Shown: positions 31,711-41,879 of the stretch, one piece after another
Position numbering within the stretch: the stretch's first letter is position 1
Layout: every line of letters begins with the position of its first letter
DNA from: Devosia naphthalenivorans
Lineage (GTDB): Bacteria > Pseudomonadota > Alphaproteobacteria > Rhizobiales > Devosiaceae
NCBI RefSeq assembly: GCF_003056355.1
Contig: NZ_PYVW01000002.1
Coordinates: forward strand, 310,001 to 374,000
DNA: 64,000 nt
Direction of reading: 5' to 3'
Notes under the pieces: generated by a model
Database searches by the model: none
Told to the model about the DNA's origin: nothing
Seen by the model: the letters and a program-made list of their open reading frames with translations, nothing else
Translations under genes and position numbers: made by a program

Positions 31711-33243
31711 ATGAGCGAAACAATTCTGGAGATGCGTGGCATCACCAAGACCTTCCCCGGCGTGAAGGCGCTTTCGGACGTGAACCTCAATGTTCGCGAA
31801 GCCGAAATCCACGCCATAGTCGGGGAAAACGGGGCTGGTAAATCCACCCTGATGAAGGTGCTCAGCGGGGTCTATCCCTCGGGCAGCTATGAGGGAGAGA
31901 TCCTCTACAAGGGTGAAGAACAGCACTTCAAATCGATCAGCGATAGCGAGCACAAGGGCATCGTCATAATCCACCAGGAACTGGCGCTAGTGCCGTTGCT
32001 CTCGATTGCCGAGAACATCTTCCTGGGTAATGAGCAGGCCAAGGGCGGCGTGATCGACTGGGACGAAACCCGGGACGGGGCGCGCAAGCTGCTGCGCATG
32101 GTCGGGCTGTCCGAAGACCCCAATACACTGGTGACCAATATCGGCGTGGGCAAGCAGCAATTGGTTGAGATTGCCAAGGCGCTGAGCAAGGAAGTCAAAC
32201 TCCTGATCCTGGACGAGCCCACTGCATCGCTGTCCGAAAAGGATAGCGCGGCGTTGCTGGACCTGTTGATGGAATTCCGCAAGCAGGGGATTACCTCGAT
32301 CCTGATCAGCCACAAACTGAACGAGATCTCCAAGGTTGCCGACCGCATCACGGTCATCCGTGACGGTCGCTCGATCGAGACGCTCAACAAGGAAGATATT
32401 TCCGAAGACCGCATCATCACCCTGATGGTAGGCCGCTCGCTGGATGACCGCTACCCGGTCCGGGAGCCGCATGTCGGGGAAGTGGTATTCGAGGTCAAGA
32501 ACTGGAACGTTTTCCACCCCCAACACCGAGACCGTCAGGTCATCAAGAACATCGACATCAGCATCCGCAAGGGTGAGGTTGTCGGTATTGCGGGGCTGAT
32601 GGGCTCGGGGCGTACGGAATTCGCCATGAGCATCTTCGGGCGCTCCTATGGCCAAAAGATCACGGGCGATGTGTTCCTGCACGGCAAGAAGATCGACACG
32701 TCAAGCGTGGAAAAGGCCGTTGCACACGGCCTGGCCTATGCCACCGAGGACCGCAAGACCTTCGGGCTGAACCTGATAGACCACATCAAGCACAACACGA
32801 CCATTGCCAATCTCAAGGGTATTTCGAACGTCGGCGTCATCGACGACATGACCGAGATGGACGTGGCCAATGAGTACCGCAAGAAGACCAATATCCGTTC
32901 TTCGAGCGTCTACCAGATCACCGGAAACCTGAGTGGCGGCAACCAGCAAAAGGTCGTGCTCAGCAAATGGCTGTTCGCCAATCCGGATGTGCTGATCCTG
33001 GACGAGCCGACGCGTGGCATCGACGTCGGCGCAAAGTACGAAATCTATACAATCATCAATCAGTTGGCCGCCCAGGGCAAAGCCGTGCTGGTTATTTCGT
33101 CGGAAATGCCCGAATTGCTGGGCATCACCGACCGCATCTATGTAATGAACGAAGGCCGCATCGTGGGCGAAATGCCGACCGGCGAGGCGAGCCAGGAACA
33201 AATCATGCGCGCCATTGTTCGCGCTGAAGGAAAGGCATCATGA
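31711..33243 (+). CDS. gguA: Sugar ABC transporter ATP-binding protein GguA (tandem ATPase)
   Basis: The 510 residues hold two fused ATPase domains, as in XylG/MglA/GguA. Domain 1 has Walker A GENGAGKS (38-45) and Walker [16 protein letters not shown]. Domain 2 has the degenerate loop GLMGSGRTE, signature [15 protein letters not shown] and [14 protein letters not shown], typical for the second half. It energises uptake of the sugar bound by the ChvE copies. The stop overlaps the gguB start by 4 bases. Confidence 0.94.
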   Translation: MSETILEMRGITKTFPGVKALSDVNLNVREAEIHAIVGENGAGKSTLMKVLSGVYPSGSYEGEILYKGEEQHFKSISDSEHKGIVIIHQELALVPLLSIAENIFLGNEQAKGGVIDWDETRDGARKLLRMVGLSEDPNTLVTNIGVGKQQLVEIAKALSKEVKLLILDEPTASLSEKDSAALLDLLMEFRKQGITSILISHKLNEISKVADRITVIRDGRSIETLNKEDISEDRIITLMVGRSLDDRYPVREPHVGEVVFEVKNWNVFHPQHRDRQVIKNIDISIRKGEVVGIAGLMGSGRTEFAMSIFGRSYGQKITGDVFLHGKKIDTSSVEKAVAHGLAYATEDRKTFGLNLIDHIKHNTTIANLKGISNVGVIDDMTEMDVANEYRKKTNIRSSSVYQITGNLSGGNQQKVVLSKWLFANPDVLILDEPTRGIDVGAKYEIYTIINQLAAQGKAVLVISSEMPELLGITDRIYVMNEGRIVGEMPTGEASQEQIMRAIVRAEGKAS

Positions 33244-34520
33244 CCACTGAAACCGCCCAGCCGGGCATTACCGCGACCGGCCAACCGGTCAATGTGCAGC
33301 AGCTTACCGTTCTTGGGGCGCTCAAGGCCAATATGCGCGACTACGGGCTCCTGCTCGCGCTGATCCTGATCATGCTGTTCTTCCAGTATTTCACCAATGG
33401 CGTGCTGTTCAAGCCGGTGAACCTGACCAACATCATCCTGCAGAACAGCTATATCATCGTGATGGCCTTGGGCATGCTGCTGGTGATCGTGGCCGGGCAC
33501 ATCGACCTCTCGGTCGGTTCGGTGTCGGGCTTTATCGGCGCTTTGGCGGCCATGCTGATGGTGGGTTGGCGTTTCCCGCCCGAGTTGGCATTCCTGACCA
33601 ATCCCTTCGTCGCGGGGGCTATCTGCCTCGTGGTCGGGGCAGCGATCGGCGCGGCGCAAGGCTATCTGATCGCCTATCACAAGATCCCCAGCTTCATCGT
33701 GACGCTGGCCGGCATGCTGATCTTCAAGGGCTTGTCGCTGGCGATCTTGGCCGGCAAGTCGGTCGGTCCGTTCCCGGCGGAATTCCAGCTGCTGTCGGCA
33801 GGCTTTATCCCCGATGTCATCGGCCCGACGACGCTGGTCGCGGCCAGTGAGGGCGTCCAGCCCCTGGTGCTGCATACCACAACGGCCGTGCTGGCGCTCA
33901 GCGGTGTCGTTGTCATGGTGTTCATGGCAATCCGTGGCCGGGCTCGCCGTCAGGCTCGCGGTTATGAAACCGAACCTTTCAGCCTGTTCGTCGTCAAGAA
34001 TCTGGTGATCGCCGCGCTGGTGCTGTTCTTCAGCTACATGCTCGCATCCTATCGCGGCCTTCCCAACGTACTGGTCGTGATGGCGCTGCTGATCGCGGTC
34101 TTTGTGTTCATCACCAAGCGCATGACATTTGGCCGACGCATCTACGCCCTGGGCGGCAACCTCAAGGCGGCGGCGCTTTCGGGCATCAAGACCGAACGGC
34201 TGACTTTCTACGTGTTCGCCATCATGGGTGCCCTTGCGGCACTGGCGGGCATGATCTATGCCGCACGCCTCAATTCGGCGACCCCGAAGGCAGGTCAGGG
34301 CCTGGAACTGGACGTGATCGCGGCCGTGTTCATCGGCGGCGCTTCGGCACTAGGCGGCGTCGGCGCCGTGGCCGGCGCGGTCATCGGTGCGTTCATCCTG
34401 GGCGTGATGAACAACGGCATGTCCATCATGGGTATCAACATCGACCTGCAGCAGATGATCAAGGGCGTGGTGCTGCTCGCAGCCGTGTTCTTCGATCTCT
34501 ACAACAAGAACCGCGCTTAG
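33240..34520 (+). CDS. gguB: Sugar ABC transporter permease GguB
   Basis: The 426 residues have about ten membrane helices and the family motif [19 protein letters not shown] near residue 87; [20 protein letters not shown] and the late [20 protein letters not shown] are typical of the RbsC/XylH class. The start overlaps gguA (ATGA), giving coupled translation. A strong terminator follows 26 bases after the stop, so the transcription unit is chvE1-chvE2-gguA-gguB. No gguC is present. Confidence 0.94.
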   Translation: MTTETAQPGITATGQPVNVQQLTVLGALKANMRDYGLLLALILIMLFFQYFTNGVLFKPVNLTNIILQNSYIIVMALGMLLVIVAGHIDLSVGSVSGFIGALAAMLMVGWRFPPELAFLTNPFVAGAICLVVGAAIGAAQGYLIAYHKIPSFIVTLAGMLIFKGLSLAILAGKSVGPFPAEFQLLSAGFIPDVIGPTTLVAASEGVQPLVLHTTTAVLALSGVVVMVFMAIRGRARRQARGYETEPFSLFVVKNLVIAALVLFFSYMLASYRGLPNVLVVMALLIAVFVFITKRMTFGRRIYALGGNLKAAALSGIKTERLTFYVFAIMGALAALAGMIYAARLNSATPKAGQGLELDVIAAVFIGGASALGGVGAVAGAVIGAFILGVMNNGMSIMGINIDLQQMIKGVVLLAAVFFDLYNKNRA

Positions 34521-34545
34521 CCATAAGGTTAGGATTGAAATAAAG

Positions 34546-34576
34546 AAGCCGCCGGGGAAACCTGGCGGCTTTCTTG
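34546..34576 (+). terminator. Intrinsic terminator of the ggu operon
   Basis: AAGCCGCC (34546-34553) and GGCGGCTT (34564-34571) pair perfectly; an inner GG/CC pair narrows the loop. TTCTT follows. Confidence 0.85.
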
Positions 34577-34712
34577 CGTGCGATACATACTGCCGTCTTG
34601 GCCACAGGTTGTTATGGCTGCAGGTCTACGGCCTCTTCCGTTGTTTGGTGTTTTATTCCAAGGTCTGTGTATGGCCGCGGCTTAGAGGTGCCGGAGCGCA
34701 ACGGAGTGTGGC

Positions 34713-35243
34713 ATGAGGCTGTTTCGGATACTCTTGCGGTTGTTTTCCGGGAAGAGAAAACGAACGTCTTACCGGAGGAGGCCTCGCTCTGCCGAAATAG
34801 CCCCGCAACCAGAGCGCCGACCTCGAATTGTTCCTGAGACAAGCGTCAGAATAGATGCGGTATTGCAAGGCCGATGCTGGGTTATTGATGGTGACACTAT
34901 CGTTCTTGGCAAGGTTCATCTGCGGCTTGCTGGAATTGATGCGCCTGAGCTTGATCACCCATGGGGTCAACAATCGAAGTGGGCGCTGGTAAAGCTATGC
35001 CAAGGGCAGACCGTTACAGCGCATATAAAACCTGAAATGTCGTATGACCGTGTGGTGGCGGAATGTTTCCTGCCTGACGGGCGCGATCTGGCCGCCGAAC
35101 TTGTCAGTTGCGGACTAGCGCTTGACTGGGCGAAGTTCTCGGGTGGCAAGTACCGGCATCTCGAACCTGATGGTGCTCGGCGAAAGCTGTGGCGGTCGGA
35201 CGCCCGCCAGCAAGGCAGGCTGCGTCCGCCCAACCCCAACTAA
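34713..35243 (+). CDS. Thermonuclease (SNase-like) family protein
   Basis: The 176 residues have an SNase domain from about 47: VIDGDTIVLGKVHLRLAGID with the two Asp and Arg of the active site, then APELDHPWGQQSK, and YDRVVAECFL with the second catalytic Arg. The N-terminal 40 residues are strongly basic (GKRKRTSYRRRPR) with a short hydrophobic start, perhaps a membrane anchor or signal. CGGAG lies 7 bases before the ATG. The gene uses more A/T-ending codons than its neighbours, which hints at acquisition. It stands alone. Confidence 0.82.
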   Translation: MRLFRILLRLFSGKRKRTSYRRRPRSAEIAPQPERRPRIVPETSVRIDAVLQGRCWVIDGDTIVLGKVHLRLAGIDAPELDHPWGQQSKWALVKLCQGQTVTAHIKPEMSYDRVVAECFLPDGRDLAAELVSCGLALDWAKFSGGKYRHLEPDGARRKLWRSDARQQGRLRPPNPN

Positions 35244-35287
35244 CCCATGCCGTCCCGTATGTCGCATAGAAATGGGATCACGCAGCA

Positions 35288-35378
35288 GACCTCATCCTGA
35301 GTTTGCCGAAGGACGAGGGCGTGGCACCAGAGCCTCCACTCGCTCGACCTCGTGGTTCGGCAAGCTCACCGTGAGGCT
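35288..35378. repeat. Inverted pair of family-A repeats
   Basis: Unit 1 (35288-35321) has TCCT/AGGA stem pairs; unit 2 (35345-35378), in opposite orientation, has TGGT/ACCG. The spacer starts TGGCAC. Lies between the convergent SNase and RND genes. Confidence 0.75.
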
Positions 35379-35484
35379 TCCATAACTCTTCGACTGAGGC
35401 CCATCAAACGCGACGTGCTGTAGGTGAATGCCAACCAGCCCACAAACAGACTGACAGTAGAGCTGCGGGTCTCATCGAATTACA

Positions 35485-38400
35485 CTACTCCGCCGGCTCC
35501 GCAATACCGTTGGCGGCGTCGAGTTCGCGTTCGAGGCGGGCTTCTTCTTCCGCTTTGGGGGTGGAGAAGCGGGCGAGAAGGAGATAGGCGACGGGGGTGA
35601 GGTAGAGGGTCGAGATGGCGGCGAAGCTGAGGCCGCCGACCATGACCCAGCCGAGAGCCGCGCGGGCTTCGGCGCCCGCGCCCTTGGCGAGCACCAGGGG
35701 CAGGCCGCCCAGGATGGTGGCGATCATGGTCATCATCACGGGCCTGAGGCGAATGTTGGAGGCTTCCTCGATTGCCTCGCGGACGGAGCGGCCCTGGTCG
35801 CGCAATTGGTTGGCGAACTCCACGATCAGGATGCCGTTCTTGGCCATGATGCCGACCACGAGAACGAGGCCGATTTGGCTGTAGATGTTGAGGCTCCCAC
35901 CGGTCAGCAGCAGCGCATAGAGCGCGGCTGCGACGCCGAAGGGCACCGTGGTCATCACGATGACGGCGCTCCAGACGCTTTCAAACTGCGCGGCGAGCAC
36001 CAGCAGGATGATCACCAGCGCGAAGCCGAAGGTGATGAAAAGGCCATTGCTGGCTTCGCCAAGCGTCTTGGCTTCGGAGAGCGGAATGATCGAGACGCCT
36101 TCGGGCAGCAGGGGCCGGGCAATGTCGAGCATGATGGAATAGGCGTCACCCAGGGCCAGTTGGCCATCATCGAGGCCGGCAGTGACCGGAACCGAGCGGC
36201 GCTGTTCCTCCCGGCGCAGGGAAGGGGGCACGGCGGATTCGGTGATGGTGGCGATGGTGGACATGGGCACGTAGCGCCCGTCACCGGCCTGTACGAAGAG
36301 TTGTTCGAGATCGCGCGGATCGTTGACCGGGTTGCTGGTCGAGACCATGCGCACGGTGTAGCTGGTGTCGTTGATGAAGACGTTGCCGACCTCGCTGCCA
36401 TCGATCATGGCCTGCATGGTGGAGCCGAGACCATTGATGTCGATGCCCAGATCGTCGGCCCTGGCCCGGTCGATGCTCAGGGTCAGCTGGGGTTGCGTCG
36501 TGTCGTAATCGACGCTGACGCGGCCAAAGCGGCCGTCTTCGTCGAGGAGGTCCGCGATGTTCTGCGCGGTTTCAGCAAGCACGGTATAGTCGGGGCCGAC
36601 CACGCCGAACTGCAGGCCGGAGCCACCGCCGCGAATGCCCAGGCTGTTGCCCTGGCGTACGGAAGCGCGCACGCCGGGAACCTGGGCCATCAGGGCCGTG
36701 ATATCGTTGGCAATTTCCTGCTGTGTGCGCTCGCGTTCGCCCCAAGGCGCCAGGGTCATGATCAGTGCGCCGCCCGTGCCGAAGCCGGACAGCACGAACA
36801 TGGACTCCACTTCGCCGCTTTCGACGAAAGGCTGGAGCATGGTTTCGACGGTGGTGAGCTGGGTGCGGATATAGTCGAGGCTGGCTGTGCTCGGGGCGCG
36901 AATGCTGAGGGAGATCTGCGAGCGATCTTCAGGCGGGGTGATTTCCTGGCGCAGATTGCCATAGACGAAATAAGACGAGGCGGCGAACAGCAGCGCGATG
37001 AGGATCACGACAAACGGGTTGGCGAGCGCGATGTGCAGCGTGCGGCGATAAACTGCAGCGAGGACACGGCCAATCGCCCCGATTATCCCGCCGGTGCCAT
37101 GGTGGCCTTCCTTGAGCAGGCGTGAGGCGATCATGGGGCCGATGGAGAGAGCGACCACGGAGGAGAGCAGCACCGCTATCGCCAGGGTGAAGCCGAATTC
37201 GCGGAACAGGCGACCGCTCTGGCCTTCTAGGAACGAGAGCGGAACAAAGACCGCAGCCAGCGTCAGCGTGGTGGCAATGACGGCGAAGAAAACTTCCTGA
37301 GTGCCGAGTACCGCGGCGGCGCGTGGACCAGCGCCCATGGCTTTTCTGCGGACGATGTTCTCGAGCACGACGATGGCGTCGTCAACCACGAGGCCGGTGG
37401 CGAGCACCAGCGCGAGGAGTGTGATGATGTTGAGCGAAAAGCCCGCCAGATAGATGCCGGCTACCGCACCCAGCAGGGCAATGGGCATGGACAGCGCGGG
37501 CACAATGGTGGCGCGCCAATCGAGCAGGAAAAGGTAGATCACCGCGACCACCACGATCAGCGAGACCATGAGCGCGATCTCGACTTCGTGCAGGGCGCCA
37601 TCGATAAAGACAGCGTCGTCGCTCGAAACCTTCATGGTGACCCCTGCAGGCAGGGTCTCGTTGAGGGCCTCGACGGCGGCATGTACGCCTTCGGAAATCT
37701 CGATGGTGTTGGATTGTGCCTGGCGCACGATGCCAAGGCCAATGCCGGGCTCGCCGTCCGAACGTAGCGCGGAGGTACTGGCGGCAGCGTCGAAAACGAC
37801 GGTGGCGACGTCGCCCAGAAGCGTCAGGCCGTTGATAATGATGTTTTCGAAGTCTTCGGGCGTGGTGACTTCGGAAATGGCGCGGACTGTGATGTTCTGG
37901 TTGGGACCGTTGATCGAGCCGGCCGGGGTGTCGAAGGCGATGGTCGCGAGGGCGTTGCGAATATCGGCGACAGTCAGGCCGAGGCTTGCGAGCTTGACCT
38001 GGTTCACGTCGATCTCGAACGCGGTGTCGCTGGTGCCATAGACCTGCACTTCGGCAACGCCCGCTACGGCGCCGAGACGTTCGGCAATGACATCTTCGAC
38101 GAGCTCGCTCAACTGTGCGACCGAGAGCGTATCGGAGGTGACCGAAAGCTGCATCACCGGTTGGGCGTCGCTGTCGGCCTTGAAGATCGTGGGATCGTCT
38201 GCATCGTCGGGCAGATCGCGCGTGGCGCGGCTAAGGGCGTCGCGCACATCCGAAGTGGCGGTGTCGAGATTGGTGCCGTCGGAGAATTCCAGAGTTACGC
38301 GGCTTCGCCCGGTGGAGGAACTCGAGGAAATGGCGGTGACGCCCTGCACGCGGGCCACGGCGCCTTCGACAACGGCGGTGATCTCGCGGTCGACGGTTTC

Positions 38401-38598
38401 GGCGGCGGCACCGGTGAAACTGGTGGATATGGAAAGGACCGGCTGCTCCACGCTGGGAAGTTCGCGTACTTCGGCGCCGAGAAGCGCTGCGAGCCCCGCG
38501 ACAATGATCAGGGCGTTGATGACAACCGCCATGACCGGGCGGCGCACGAACAGCGCTGCCAGGGTTCCACCGCGTTCGTTTTTCTGGGCGATAGACAT
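35485..38598 (-). CDS. RND efflux transporter, inner-membrane pump (HAE1/MdtB-like)
   Basis: The 1037 residues match the 12-helix RND fold with two large periplasmic loops. TM1 follows FVRRPVMAVVINALIIVAGL, and the proton-relay pair is in ATGLVVDDAIVVLENI (Asp-Asp, near residue 405). The second half repeats the pattern with GIMAKNGILIVEFANQLRDQ. It exports drugs or other amphiphiles by proton antiport with the adaptor encoded 14 bases upstream. No TolC gene or local repressor is present, so it must use an outer-membrane channel encoded elsewhere. Confidence 0.93.
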   Translation of the reverse strand: MSIAQKNERGGTLAALFVRRPVMAVVINALIIVAGLAALLGAEVRELPSVEQPVLSISTSFTGAAAETVDREITAVVEGAVARVQGVTAISSSSSTGRSRVTLEFSDGTNLDTATSDVRDALSRATRDLPDDADDPTIFKADSDAQPVMQLSVTSDTLSVAQLSELVEDVIAERLGAVAGVAEVQVYGTSDTAFEIDVNQVKLASLGLTVADIRNALATIAFDTPAGSINGPNQNITVRAISEVTTPEDFENIIINGLTLLGDVATVVFDAAASTSALRSDGEPGIGLGIVRQAQSNTIEISEGVHAAVEALNETLPAGVTMKVSSDDAVFIDGALHEVEIALMVSLIVVVAVIYLFLLDWRATIVPALSMPIALLGAVAGIYLAGFSLNIITLLALVLATGLVVDDAIVVLENIVRRKAMGAGPRAAAVLGTQEVFFAVIATTLTLAAVFVPLSFLEGQSGRLFREFGFTLAIAVLLSSVVALSIGPMIASRLLKEGHHGTGGIIGAIGRVLAAVYRRTLHIALANPFVVILIALLFAASSYFVYGNLRQEITPPEDRSQISLSIRAPSTASLDYIRTQLTTVETMLQPFVESGEVESMFVLSGFGTGGALIMTLAPWGERERTQQEIANDITALMAQVPGVRASVRQGNSLGIRGGGSGLQFGVVGPDYTVLAETAQNIADLLDEDGRFGRVSVDYDTTQPQLTLSIDRARADDLGIDINGLGSTMQAMIDGSEVGNVFINDTSYTVRMVSTSNPVNDPRDLEQLFVQAGDGRYVPMSTIATITESAVPPSLRREEQRRSVPVTAGLDDGQLALGDAYSIMLDIARPLLPEGVSIIPLSEAKTLGEASNGLFITFGFALVIILLVLAAQFESVWSAVIVMTTVPFGVAAALYALLLTGGSLNIYSQIGLVLVVGIMAKNGILIVEFANQLRDQGRSVREAIEEASNIRLRPVMMTMIATILGGLPLVLAKGAGAEARAALGWVMVGGLSFAAISTLYLTPVAYLLLARFSTPKAEEEARLERELDAANGIAEPAE

Positions 38599-38612
38599 GG
38601 CCTGTTCTCCGA

Positions 38613-39824
38613 TCAGGGGGCGGTGGCGGCTTGAGTGGCCGCGCCGTCGGGACCGGAAAGCAGGGATACCTCGTCGCCTTCGCTCAGTTGCAGGATGCCC
38701 TCGGTGATGATGGGTTCGCCTGCCGCGAGATCTGCGCGGACGAGCACGCCATCGCTATTGCGCTGAACGATTTCGGCCATGACCTTGGTGGCCTTGCCCG
38801 CAGCGTATTTCCAGACATAGGAACCTTCGGCCGACCACAGGATCGCCAGCGGATTGACGGCTGGGTATTGCTCGCCGGGGAAGGCCAGGGAGACCGAGAA
38901 GGACATGCCGGCGCGTAGCCGGTTGCCCTCGTTGGGAATCTCCGCCCGCACCTGCAGGGTGCGGCTGGCAGGGTCCAGGCGATTGTCGACGGCATCGACC
39001 TCGCCGGTAAACGCGCTGCCCGGGATAGCGACGGCGGAGACGGTGACGGGAGCGCCGGGGGCTATGGCGGCGGCGTAGCGCTCGGGAACCCAGAAATTGA
39101 CCAGGATTGATGAAGTGTCATCGATGGTGGTGACGGCGGTTTGCGCGGCGACGTAGTTGCCCGGCGTTACCTGGATGAGGCCGACAGTGCCGGCAATCGG
39201 GCTTGCGATCGTGCGGCGGGAGAGGGCGACTTCTGCGGTACGCAGCTCGAGATTGGCTGTGTCGGCGGCCAGTTGGGCTGCGGTCAGCGTGGTGGTGGCA
39301 ACAAGGCTGGAGCTGGCCATGCCCTTGGTGCGGGTGAGGGTAGCGTTCGCGTCGTCGGCGGCGAGCTTGGCGCGATCATAGGCGATCTGTTCGGCTTCGG
39401 CGTCGAGCCGAGCGACGATGTCACCGGCGGCAACTACCTGGCCGGGGTGCACAAGAACTTCATCCAGCGTGCCGCCGGAGGGTGAGGTCACCGTGACAGA
39501 ACGGATGGCGGTACCCTCGCCAATGGCGCGCAGGTCGGCATTGATCGTCGCCATGGTGACTGGCGTTGTTACCACGTTGGTTTGCCGGGCAGCACGTCCA
39601 CCGGGGGCACGCGCACCGGGGCGCTGGGCGGATTGTTCAGCGCCAGCCGGTGCGAATGGCAGGGTGATGCCATAGTTGGCGAGCGTGGCTGTCGCGCCGG
39701 GCACAAACAGCACCCAGGCGACGACAGCGGCCGCCAAAACAAGAATAGACGCCACCAATTGCCGTAACAAACGCCGAACCTCGATTACCGATGAGAGGGA
39801 GCCAGATAAACCGGCGATCCGCAC
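38613..39824 (-). CDS. RND efflux periplasmic adaptor subunit
   Basis: Membrane-fusion protein of about 403 residues: N-terminal membrane helix (QLVASILVLAAAVVAWVLF), lipoyl domain halves (PSGGTLDEVLVHPGQVVAAG and IASPIAGTVGLIQVTPGNYV) around a coiled-coil hairpin, then beta-barrel and membrane-proximal domains. It links the pump to an outer-membrane channel. The start is uncertain: GTG 39824 has no good ribosome site and later in-frame GTG/TTG codons exist before the helix. Cotranscribed with the pump. Confidence 0.88.
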   Translation of the reverse strand: MRIAGLSGSLSSVIEVRRLLRQLVASILVLAAAVVAWVLFVPGATATLANYGITLPFAPAGAEQSAQRPGARAPGGRAARQTNVVTTPVTMATINADLRAIGEGTAIRSVTVTSPSGGTLDEVLVHPGQVVAAGDIVARLDAEAEQIAYDRAKLAADDANATLTRTKGMASSSLVATTTLTAAQLAADTANLELRTAEVALSRRTIASPIAGTVGLIQVTPGNYVAAQTAVTTIDDTSSILVNFWVPERYAAAIAPGAPVTVSAVAIPGSAFTGEVDAVDNRLDPASRTLQVRAEIPNEGNRLRAGMSFSVSLAFPGEQYPAVNPLAILWSAEGSYVWKYAAGKATKVMAEIVQRNSDGVLVRADLAAGEPIITEGILQLSEGDEVSLLSGPDGAATQAATAP

Positions 39825-39880
39825 GACTCTAGCAGCGGAGCGCCTTCCTGCATCTTACAATCTGGTAAGGCACGATAAAT

Positions 39881-40714
39881 TTACGACATGATCTCGGCGT
39901 CGGGCCGGGCGCCCCATTCGGCCCAGGAGCCATCGTACACCGCCACGTCCCAAGCCCCGGCGAGCTCCAATGCCAGTGCAAGGGTCGATGCCGTGATGCC
40001 GGAGCCGCAGGAGGTAATAACCGGCCCGGTGAGATCGAGACCCCGGTCCGTGAGCAGTTGCCGAATTTCATCGGGTGAACGCATCTGGCCCGCGTCGGTG
40101 AGCAGGGAAACCGGCACGTTTAGGCTGTTGGGAATGTGGCCGCTGCGCAGGCCGGCACGCGGTTCCGGCACTTCGGCATGGAAACGCGGGGCGGGGCGGG
40201 CATCAGCGATTTGCGCCAAGCCGTCCTGGCTGCGGGCGCGCACCGTTTCGAAGTCGGCGACCCTGTGGGAGTCGAAATTGGGTCGGAAAATCTGGGGCGG
40301 ATAGGTGACGAGACCAGCTTCGGTGGGGCGACGCTCGGCACGCCATTTGGGGCCGCCACCGGCCAGGATGCGAACATCTTGCGCGCCCATGGTGCAGAAG
40401 GTCCACCAGACGCGGGGTGCGGAAAAGAGGCCCAATTCGTCGTAGATGACGATTGTCATGGCCTCGCTGATGCCCAAGGCGCCGACCATGCGGGCGAAGT
40501 CGCTGGGCGATGGGAGCATGTGCGGCAGGTCGGTGCTGGTGTCGGCGACGCCGTCGATGTCGAAGAAGACAGCGCCGGGAATGTGTCCGGCTAGGTATTC
40601 GGCTTGTGCGTTGCGCGTTGCATTGGGCATGTGCCAGGAGCCGTCGAGGACGACGACGTTGGGGTCGTCCAGATGGGCGGCGAGCCAGTCGGTGGTGACG
40701 AAGGGTGTATCCAC
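39881..40714 (-). CDS. sseA: 3-mercaptopyruvate sulfurtransferase (SseA type)
   Basis: The 277 residues hold two rhodanese domains. The catalytic loop ITSCGSGITAS near residue 238 matches the CG[S/T]G[V/I]T motif of mercaptopyruvate sulfurtransferases rather than the CRxG of thiosulfate sulfurtransferases. The N-terminal domain is non-catalytic (FDIDGVADTSTDLPHMLPSP is the usual family stretch). It moves sulfur from 3-mercaptopyruvate to cyanide or thiols in the cytoplasm. It has no evident link to its neighbours. Confidence 0.9.
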   Translation of the reverse strand: MDTPFVTTDWLAAHLDDPNVVVLDGSWHMPNATRNAQAEYLAGHIPGAVFFDIDGVADTSTDLPHMLPSPSDFARMVGALGISEAMTIVIYDELGLFSAPRVWWTFCTMGAQDVRILAGGGPKWRAERRPTEAGLVTYPPQIFRPNFDSHRVADFETVRARSQDGLAQIADARPAPRFHAEVPEPRAGLRSGHIPNSLNVPVSLLTDAGQMRSPDEIRQLLTDRGLDLTGPVITSCGSGITASTLALALELAGAWDVAVYDGSWAEWGARPDAEIMS

Positions 40715-40820
40715 GGCGTGTCGCTCCTGCGGTTTTGCAAGCTTTGGTACGCCGGTCCGGGGTTGGGCGGCAAGAGGGATGGGTAGGCCGGGCTTTAAGG
40801 TTGGAATGCGGTGTTTAGCG

Positions 40821-41876
40821 TCAGAGGACGAGGAGGTCCTTGCTGGCGAGGCTGATGGTGACAGGTTCGCCGCGGGCGGGTGGCGCGGTGCGTTGGTCGT
40901 TGAAGGTGTCGAGGCTGACTATGTTCTGGCCGAGGGCGACGCGGAGGCGGATGACGGAGCCGAGGAATGTTACGTCGGCTATGGTGCCGGTGAGGGTTAT
41001 GTCGTTGCCGTCTCGGGGGAAGGTGGACAGCACTTCGGGGCGCAGGGTGAGCGTGACGGCGGAGCCGGTGGCGGCATCGGTCGGCAGAGTGGGAACGGTC
41101 GCGATCTGACCATCGATGGAGACAGTTTTGGTTGCGGCTTCGAGCACCGTCGCTTCGATGTTGTTGAGCTGGCCGACAAAGCTCGCGACGAAGCGGGTGG
41201 CGGGCTTGTTATAGATTTCGTGCGGTGCGCCGAGCTGTTCGATGTTGCCGGCGTTCATCACGACAATGCGGTCCGATATGGACAGCGCCTCTTCCTGGTC
41301 ATGGGTGACGAAGACGGTGGTGATGCCCAGATCAAGCTGGATGGCGCGGATTTCCTCGCGCAGAGATACACGGATTTTGGCGTCGAGCGCCGAGAGGGGT
41401 TCATCGAGCAGGAGCATGCGCGGGCGCGGCGCGATGGCGCGGGCGAGGGCGACGCGCTGTTGCTGGCCCCCGGATAACTCATAGGGGTAGCGCTTTTCAT
41501 AGCCGGCAAGACCGATGAGCTTGAGCATTTCCTCGATGCGGGCGCGCCGCTGCTCGGCGGGCATGCCGGCAATTTTGAGGCCAAAGCCGATATTTTCGCC
41601 CACGTTGAGATTGGGGAACAGCGCATAGGCCTGAAACACCATGCCCAGCTGGCGCCGGTTTGGCTTGAGGCCGGTAATGTCCTGCCCGTCCACGGTGATG
41701 GAGCCCGAAGTGGGGCGCTCGAAACCCGCAATCATGCGCAGAATAGTCGTCTTGCCACAGCCGGAGGGGCCGAGCAGGGAAATGAACTCGCCCTTGTCGA
41801 AGGCGAAGCTGACGCCCTTGACCACGGTGTTGTTGCCGAAGGACTTGGTGAGGTCGTTGACTTGGATAAAGGCCAT
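40821..41876 (-). CDS. ABC transporter ATP-binding protein (PotA/FbpC type)
   Basis: The 351 residues have Walker A GPSGCGKT (36-43), signature LSGGQQQR, Walker B LLLDEPLSALDAK and switch His in FVTHDQEEA, followed by a C-terminal TOBE domain (about 270-350, VTLTLRPEVLS). The class serves polyamine, 2-aminoethylphosphonate or ferric-iron importers. It is the last gene of the unit, 3 bases behind the permease stop. Confidence 0.9.
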   Translation of the reverse strand: MAFIQVNDLTKSFGNNTVVKGVSFAFDKGEFISLLGPSGCGKTTILRMIAGFERPTSGSITVDGQDITGLKPNRRQLGMVFQAYALFPNLNVGENIGFGLKIAGMPAEQRRARIEEMLKLIGLAGYEKRYPYELSGGQQQRVALARAIAPRPRMLLLDEPLSALDAKIRVSLREEIRAIQLDLGITTVFVTHDQEEALSISDRIVVMNAGNIEQLGAPHEIYNKPATRFVASFVGQLNNIEATVLEAATKTVSIDGQIATVPTLPTDAATGSAVTLTLRPEVLSTFPRDGNDITLTGTIADVTFLGSVIRLRVALGQNIVSLDTFNDQRTAPPARGEPVTISLASKDLLVL

Positions 41877-41879
41877 TGG

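Noticed and set aside
35806..37125. 439-codon plus-strand open frame
   Set aside because: Fully antisense to the RND pump gene, Gly/Asp/His-rich, typical shadow frame in GC-rich DNA.
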